From positions 1 to 17,354 of the forward strand of contig JAABSF010000010.1 in assembly GCA_011390535.1 (NCBI GenBank): DNA of 17,354 nucleotides. The letters are read 5' to 3'. The notes under the pieces were generated by a model. That model did not search any database and was not told the DNA's origin. It saw only the letters and a program-made list of their open reading frames with translations. Position numbers and translations under genes: made by a program. Source of the DNA: Deltaproteobacteria bacterium (GTDB lineage Bacteria; Myxococcota_A; Polyangia; HGW-17; SLPX01). This document shows positions 12,410-17,354 of this stretch, piece by piece; position 1 is the stretch's first letter; the number at the start of each line of letters is the position of its first letter.

Positions 12410-13654
12410 TCATTTTTGTATAAATCTATCAAATAGCTGCTCCAAGCGCATCGAGTTAACTACCCTACCTCTTGCTTCATGTTCTTGTTCAGGCTTAAGG
12501 TCGGGTATTTGCTTAATTTTCTTATCAACTTCTTTATCCGAAATTTCAATCTTTTCTTTTTCCATTATTTCGTTCAACCCAAACCTTAATGTTAACCGTT
12601 TAATTGCTTCTTTTTTCATTTCTTCTCGAATCTCTTCTTCGGTTTTCTTTGTATATTGCAGGTATTGATCGAATGAAAGCCCTTTAGCTTGCATATCTTG
12701 CTTCATTTGTTGAATCATGTATTCCACTTCTTCATTAATCAACAAGTCTGAAAAATCTGTCTTTGTTACTTTGAGAAATTTTTCAAGCAACTGCTGCTCC
12801 GCATTCTTTTTTTCTTCGGACTGCTTATATTCCTTTAAATCAGCCTTAACGTTTTTTCTGAATTCATCGATTGGCGTCTTTTTGCCGCTGATCTTTTCAA
12901 TAAACGCTTCATCTATTTCAGGAAGTTCCGGTTCTTCAACTTTATTGATTTTAACATGAAAATGTACCTTTTTATTCTGAAAACTCTTTTTATGATAATC
13001 TTTGGGAAATGTTAGCGGAAAGTCTTTTTCCTCACCTGTTTTCATACCGATAAGCGCATCTTCAAAGCCGGGAACCATCATTTTCTCTCCGATAATCAAC
13101 GGGTGATTCTTACTCTGCGTCCCTTCAAGCGGCGCTCCCCCTTCATCTTTACCTTCAAAATCTATCTCAACCTTATCCCCTTCCTTTACTCCTCGCAGTA
13201 CTTGTTTCCATTTAATAAACTGTTTTTGAACATTTTTAAGTGCTTCATCAACATCCTTTTCCTTCACTTCAACCTCTTTGGGCTTTACTTTGACTTTTTC
13301 ATATCCATCCACTTTGATTTCAGGATAAACCGGTGCAACAACTTTTAAGTTAACGGGATCTTTTGAAAGGATATCAACACGTGGTCTTGAAATAACCTGT
13401 AATTTTTCCTTTTTAATAATATCGGTCAAAATACGCGGAATTGCAGTATCAAGCGCATGATTTAATACCATATCTTTTCCTACATGTTCAACAAGAACAT
13501 CATATGGTATTTTTCCGGACCTAAAACCGTCGATTTTTACTTCTTTTGAAAGCACTTTGGCAGCTTCCTCCATATCACGTTTAAACTCATCCTCGGAAAA
13601 GGTAACCGTGATTTCGACTTCCGCTTTTGGGAGTTTTTTGACATTGGTTTCCAT
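12410..13654 (-). CDS. tig: Trigger factor (ribosome-associated chaperone)
   Basis: Trigger factor binds nascent chains at the ribosome exit tunnel and has prolyl isomerase activity. The 414 residues show the full three-domain layout. The N-terminal ribosome-binding domain has the signature GFRSGKIP near residue 44 and VISRPRVDIL. An FKBP-like domain spans about 150-235 (VKEGDKVEIDFEGKDEGG; MVPGFEDALIGMKTGEEKDFPLTFP). A long helical C-terminal arm domain (about 240-414) follows, ending LEQLFDRFIQK. The ATG at 13652-13654 has no Shine-Dalgarno; the predicted leader is about 25 nt. The gene is divergent from the 994-aa gene across a 110-nt region holding both promoters. Confidence 0.95.
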   Translation of the reverse strand: METNVKKLPKAEVEITVTFSEDEFKRDMEEAAKVLSKEVKIDGFRSGKIPYDVLVEHVGKDMVLNHALDTAIPRILTDIIKKEKLQVISRPRVDILSKDPVNLKVVAPVYPEIKVDGYEKVKVKPKEVEVKEKDVDEALKNVQKQFIKWKQVLRGVKEGDKVEIDFEGKDEGGAPLEGTQSKNHPLIIGEKMMVPGFEDALIGMKTGEEKDFPLTFPKDYHKKSFQNKKVHFHVKINKVEEPELPEIDEAFIEKISGKKTPIDEFRKNVKADLKEYKQSEEKKNAEQQLLEKFLKVTKTDFSDLLINEEVEYMIQQMKQDMQAKGLSFDQYLQYTKKTEEEIREEMKKEAIKRLTLRFGLNEIMEKEKIEISDKEVDKKIKQIPDLKPEQEHEARGRVVNSMRLEQLFDRFIQK

Positions 13655-13686
13655 ATATACGTGTTAATTCTAGTGCTACGCGCGCT

Positions 13687-13715
13687 ATGCTACCCGAAAA
13701 GCGCCAAGTTATCAA
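13687..13715 (-). promoter_or_regulatory. Promoter of tig
   Basis: On the minus strand: TTGATA (13710-13715), 17-nt spacer, TAGCAT (13687-13692). Back to back with the plus-strand promoter at 13722-13750, the -35 elements being only six bases apart. Confidence 0.6.
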
Positions 13716-13721
13716 TGATTA

Positions 13722-13750
13722 TTGCAAAAAGTCGCTCATTTTGGTAAAAT
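13722..13750 (+). promoter_or_regulatory. Promoter of the 994-aa protein operon
   Basis: TTGCAA (13722-13727), 17-nt spacer, TAAAAT (13745-13750). The start point would fall near 13757, only about 8 nt before the ATG, so the message would be nearly leaderless. Confidence 0.65.
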
Positions 13751-13764
13751 AAAAGGAATTATTT

Positions 13765-16749
13765 ATGAATAATATGAAAAAAATAAAAACAAATATACTT
13801 TTCGAAAACAGATTTCTTTTTTACAAACGAAAAGAAGAAAGCACCTGGGAAGAAGAAAAACGAGATGAACGTGGCATGGGAATGGCCGAAAGTGTTATTT
13901 CCGAATTTGAACAATACTACAGACCGAATAACCTTGAGGTAGAAGGAGATCATCCGGATGAAATTATTCACGGTGTGCGCGACCGCATGATGCAGGGACC
14001 GCTTGGAGCAACGAATATTTTGAGCGGAGGAAGTATTCTGGAAAGACGTGTTTATGAAGAACTTCAAAGAAAAGCCCAAAACGCACCACGGCTTTATAGA
14101 CAGATGTTAAACGAAGAAATTCGCAACGGCGCCAATCCTCTTGAAGTTTCTCGAGAACTGTTTACGTACGATATTGAAAATGGAGGATCATATAATGACC
14201 TGCTTACCACACTGCAAGCTGACATCATGGGGCTTGGGTATATAGGTCCACAAACGTTTGTAGACAGTCAGAACCCACCTCGGCGAATAAATCTTGCTAA
14301 TCCCAATCAGGTTAATGTTTTTGATAGAGCTACCGGTGCCCCCGGTGCTTCAGGAAATCTATCAGTAACTATCAGATGGCATCAGGAAGATCTTACTTCA
14401 ATTAGAAGCAAACTGGAACAAGCCGGGATGTGGAACGACTTTTCGAGACAGGAAAATGCTCGTGAATTCATACATTTAAAATTCAGGCAGACTCTTATTG
14501 AACGTACTCTCTGGAAAGAAAAAACAAAACTTAGTAAAAATAAATTTGATCCGCAAAGACTAAAATATTGGCTTGAAGATGACCTTCATCAAAGAGCGTT
14601 AGAAGATAACCAATATCGAACCTGGTATAACCAATGGTGCGAAGAAAGAGCCGCAGCAAGAAATGGATATACTTTAGTAAATTTTAGAGCTGAACCACAA
14701 GCTACAATAAATACATTAATGGATCAATTCAAAAATTTATCCCCTGCAGATTTAACAAATGAAGAAAGAAACGAACTCACAAGAGCCCAGCGAGAAGCCC
14801 GCGAAAGAGTTCAAGAACAATCACTTGAAGCAAAACTTAAAAAAATACTTACACCGGGGCAATTAGAAAATATGTCCGAGTCGCTGGAAACACGCACCAT
14901 GCTCGCCTATCTTTTTTACAAAATGAATAATGAAGAAGATCGCGAGAATGTTGAAAACTTAATAGATGAAATGGCAGGCGTTGATTACGACGGAAATATA
15001 AACACACTTGATTCGGTTTCGGAAAGAATAGACCAATTCATAAAGGATATGGAACCGAAAATGGAGGCGAGAAAGACAAAGTCTGATGAAAGTAAAGATT
15101 TACAAACGGAAATTACAAGTTTAACAAGTAAGGAAGCAAAAATTGCCAGAAGTATAGCGGCCGACAAAGGAAATCTGACCAAAATAAGAAAAAACATGAT
15201 GGCTCCAACTCTTAATCAAAGACAAATTCCGGCAATTAAAGCTCAAGCGGAAATCCTGGTTAAACAAATAGATTTAAAGGAAAAACGAAAGACCGGAATA
15301 GAAGAAAAAATTGCGACTCTAAAAAAGAAAAAGACGACAATAGACGCAGAGCTTGCAAAAATGGAAACTGAATTAATGAGAGAGTTGGGAGTCTTTGGAA
15401 AGTTTATTAAGGAAAATGCCGCAAATACCAATCTCTGGGGTGAGTTAAATAAAAATATAACTGCCTTGAAGACAAGCATAGGAAGTATTAAAGATTGTAA
15501 CGATCTAGAGAACTTTATAACCGATGCTACCAAAATCAAAGAAGTCGAAGATGTTATTGAAGAAACTAAAAAACGAAAAACTTACTTCGAAAACCTTCAA
15601 AAAAACCGCCCGGGGGCGGCCGGCAAAATGGATTCGCGTGGGCTTTTATACAAGCTTGTTAAACGAGATATTGAGCTCAAAGGGGCAACTGCAGATCCGC
15701 TTGTTGAAAAGGAATCTCTTATTACGACCAATATTTTAATTGCACAGGCACGAAATCAGGAAATATTCGGGAATGTTAATCAAAGTATTGCCCGAAGAAT
15801 TGAACAGGGAGACTGGGTAAATGCAGATGAATGGATTGCTTCTCATCTTTTCTTCTCCCCTATTATGACGGCTTCGGAAGCTATTGAACATGTATGTGAT
15901 ACCGATAGCGATCTGAACAAGCTAGACAGGCTGAATATTAATTCTACTCCTGCCGATATGATCCGTATTATGCAGGAAAACAGAATGGTATCGGCGGTGA
16001 AGCTTCGTGATTTACAAAAGAAATTGAGTGAGCTTCTCAGAGGAGTTGAAGTCAACGGGAAACGAGTCAGGATTCGTGACGATGAAGCCTATTTAATTGA
16101 AAAATTTATTAATAATTTAGTTATTGTTGAATCCAGATTGAATGCCGAAGAGCGTATGCAAGACATTGCGGAAGGATTTTATGATACTTCAAAAAACCGG
16201 GAACAACAGGTGTTACAAATGCTTCAACAACAAACTGCAGACAGCGTTGATGCCGATGAAAGAATAGCTGAAAATCTGGAAAGTCACGACACTACATTTA
16301 AACGTTTCTTCCTTAAATCAGAGCTCAAAAGAGAGTATCAAGACGTAATGGAACAATACGAAGGCTTGCCGAATGAAGAGGTTGAAGAAGAGCTGCGAAG
16401 ACGAGGCTTGACAGCTCGCGTGCGCTCACGAGGAATATTCTCATTACGAGCAGCGAGATTCTGGAAGAAAGCCGGAACAGGATTCCTAAAATACAACCCC
16501 CTGTCATTAGTCGGATATGGACTTTACAGAGGAACTAAATGGTTTGGCGGATATGCTAAAAGTATTTTATGGACAGATATAGCAAAAGAAAGGGCTAAGA
16601 AAGTACGTGAGCGTTATAAAGGCTCAATTATTGAACCGGTTACAACCGGACTTATAGCCTGGCCATTAGCACTTGGTTCTTACGTTATAAGCAGACCTAA
16701 AACCTGGATGAGAAAAATCTCTGATTGGGCATCTAGAAAAACAAAATAG
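13765..16749 (+). CDS. Large helical protein of unknown function (994 aa)
   Basis: I do not recognise a family. The start at 13765 is the first ATG after the promoter, with AAGGA 7 nt upstream. No signal peptide is present. The first about 130 residues are charged. The region 410-560 is rich in Glu/Lys heptads (SLTSKEAKIARSIAADKG, QIDLKEKRKTGIEEKIATLK) and is probably a long coiled coil. The middle and late parts are helical (EHVCDTDSDLNKLDRLNI, ELLRGVEVNGKRVRIRDDE). The last about 95 residues are basic and partly hydrophobic (FWKKAGTGFLKYNPLSLVGYGLYRG; TTGLIAWPLALGSYVISRP) and could contact the membrane. It leads a three-gene operon of unrecognised genes, 20 nt before the next start. Composition is like the rest of the right half. 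A structural or scaffold role is a guess. Confidence 0.85.
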   Translation: MNNMKKIKTNILFENRFLFYKRKEESTWEEEKRDERGMGMAESVISEFEQYYRPNNLEVEGDHPDEIIHGVRDRMMQGPLGATNILSGGSILERRVYEELQRKAQNAPRLYRQMLNEEIRNGANPLEVSRELFTYDIENGGSYNDLLTTLQADIMGLGYIGPQTFVDSQNPPRRINLANPNQVNVFDRATGAPGASGNLSVTIRWHQEDLTSIRSKLEQAGMWNDFSRQENAREFIHLKFRQTLIERTLWKEKTKLSKNKFDPQRLKYWLEDDLHQRALEDNQYRTWYNQWCEERAAARNGYTLVNFRAEPQATINTLMDQFKNLSPADLTNEERNELTRAQREARERVQEQSLEAKLKKILTPGQLENMSESLETRTMLAYLFYKMNNEEDRENVENLIDEMAGVDYDGNINTLDSVSERIDQFIKDMEPKMEARKTKSDESKDLQTEITSLTSKEAKIARSIAADKGNLTKIRKNMMAPTLNQRQIPAIKAQAEILVKQIDLKEKRKTGIEEKIATLKKKKTTIDAELAKMETELMRELGVFGKFIKENAANTNLWGELNKNITALKTSIGSIKDCNDLENFITDATKIKEVEDVIEETKKRKTYFENLQKNRPGAAGKMDSRGLLYKLVKRDIELKGATADPLVEKESLITTNILIAQARNQEIFGNVNQSIARRIEQGDWVNADEWIASHLFFSPIMTASEAIEHVCDTDSDLNKLDRLNINSTPADMIRIMQENRMVSAVKLRDLQKKLSELLRGVEVNGKRVRIRDDEAYLIEKFINNLVIVESRLNAEERMQDIAEGFYDTSKNREQQVLQMLQQQTADSVDADERIAENLESHDTTFKRFFLKSELKREYQDVMEQYEGLPNEEVEEELRRRGLTARVRSRGIFSLRAARFWKKAGTGFLKYNPLSLVGYGLYRGTKWFGGYAKSILWTDIAKERAKKVRERYKGSIIEPVTTGLIAWPLALGSYVISRPKTWMRKISDWASRKTK

Positions 16750-16769
16750 CAATCTTAACAACTATACCA

Positions 16770-17144
16770 ATGTTTACTTTCGAAAATTACAGTCCCAAAG
16801 CGTTTATTGATTACGTTATGGAAAAAATGGATCTCAATGATGCAAAACCTGAGGTTAAGAAGAAAATTGAAAAAGAGATCGTTAAAACGCTCGGGCAACG
16901 CATCATTACTTCTGTTATCAACTCGATGTCAGAGGAAGATATGATGAAATACGAAATTCTTCGTGATGCAAATCCAAACTGGAGCAAATATGAAGTACTT
17001 TTTGGGCTTATTGATGAAATGCCAACCCTTCACGAAGTACTGATGAAAGGTGTGAATGATCTTGCACAAGAGCTTGTTTACGACACGGACCGGCTTGATG
17101 AAGCCCTTGCAAAATCAAAAAATAAAACAAAAAAACAACAATAA
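16770..17144 (+). CDS. Small helical protein of unknown function (124 aa)
   Basis: An all-helical, acidic protein: SPKAFIDYVMEKMDL, KPEVKKKIEKEIVKTLGQRI, INSMSEEDMMKYEILR, then a segment KYEVLFGLIDEMPTLHEVLM and a Lys-rich end. Its make-up recalls the small helical DUF5663-type proteins I associate with candidate phyla bacteria, but I cannot confirm this. No signal peptide or membrane segment. It starts 20 nt after the 994-aa gene with no Shine-Dalgarno and ends 4 nt before the next gene, so the three genes form one operon and may act together. Confidence 0.8.
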   Translation: MFTFENYSPKAFIDYVMEKMDLNDAKPEVKKKIEKEIVKTLGQRIITSVINSMSEEDMMKYEILRDANPNWSKYEVLFGLIDEMPTLHEVLMKGVNDLAQELVYDTDRLDEALAKSKNKTKKQQ

Positions 17145-17148
17145 ACAA

Positions 17149-17354
17149 ATGGGACAAGCAGAAAACAAAAAAACAGAATGGGAAGAAGCTGTAGATAAAG
17201 GAGCCTCACTAAACAGGTGGGATGCGGAGCTCCTTGGTCCTGCAATGGAAAATTATCGAGACTATCTCGGTGCAGAAGAACAAAAAAAATTTATTACCGG
17301 ACTTCCTAATCTTTTTAAAAAAGGGAAACGACTTTCTAACTATCGAGCAGCTGT
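17149..17354 (+). CDS. Unknown protein, N-terminal part (gene runs off the window end)
   Basis: The ATG at 17149-17151, 4 nt after the previous stop, opens a frame that continues to the window edge (68 codons). It begins MGQAENKKTEWEEAVDKGAS and continues with a charged helical segment (ENYRDYLGAEEQKKF) and a Lys-rich stretch. There is no signal peptide and no Shine-Dalgarno. Third gene of the operon. Function cannot be said from this part. Confidence 0.7.
   Translation, partial: MGQAENKKTEWEEAVDKGASLNRWDAELLGPAMENYRDYLGAEEQKKFITGLPNLFKKGKRLSNYRAA

Noticed and set aside
13759..14079. Minus-strand ORF of 106 codons opposite the start of the 994-aa gene
   Set aside because: Antisense to a well-supported gene and lies across its promoter end; no start signals.
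1..17354. tRNA, rRNA, transposase, integrase or phage genes
   Set aside because: None seen on either strand by eye; no inverted-repeat-bounded insertion sequence recognised.

Overview
The window reads as two unlike halves. The left half (about 1-8,590) is GC-richer in its genes. It holds four minus-strand genes for exported proteins, each with a strong Shine-Dalgarno sequence. They form two transcription units. The distal unit (as transcribed) is a 349-residue cysteine- and aspartate-rich lipoprotein followed by a second lipoprotein cut by the window start. The proximal unit is a signal-peptide protein with a probable beta-barrel C-terminus, followed by a giant repeat lipoprotein built from MopE-type (CDGLDNDCNG) and DNDGDG/DCxDPDC modules. 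The giant gene is split by a frame break in a run of five G. One extra base would give a single 1761-residue protein. Each unit has a consensus sigma-70 promoter (TTGACA-N17-TAGAAT and TTGACA-N17-TATGAT) and a long leader of about 220-310 nt. The two leaders share an 11-nt element.

The right half (about 8,600-17,354) is AT-rich and looks like a small-genome bacterium, most likely a Patescibacteria/CPR member. The reasons are the lysine/asparagine-rich proteins, L19 with a long charged tail, a winged-helix protein with a degenerate nucleotidyltransferase-like domain, almost no Shine-Dalgarno sequences, and large helical proteins of no recognisable family. On the minus strand the order of transcription is trigger factor (tig) -> LapA-like membrane protein -> terminator, then winged-helix regulator -> rplS -> rnhB -> polysaccharide pyruvyltransferase (csaB-like). 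A divergent promoter pair at 13,687-13,750 separates tig from a plus-strand operon of three unrecognised genes (994 aa, 124 aa and a partial one).

The halves differ in composition, in translation-start signals and in the kind of cell envelope implied (a beta-barrel suggests a diderm; CPR are thought to lack an outer membrane). Either the exported-protein block was acquired from a Myxococcota-like or other Gram-negative donor, or the contig is a metagenomic chimera joined near 8.59-8.66 kb. The sequence alone does not decide between these.

Outside ordinary housekeeping genes, the most notable signals are: the frame-broken giant repeat protein; a 37-residue C-terminal module shared by the two repeat lipoproteins; a 15-nt perfect complementarity between the leader and the post-stop region of the giant operon; three exact in-frame 20-nt repeats inside the csaB-like gene; and a cluster of four TGTACA sites upstream of the winged-helix regulator gene.
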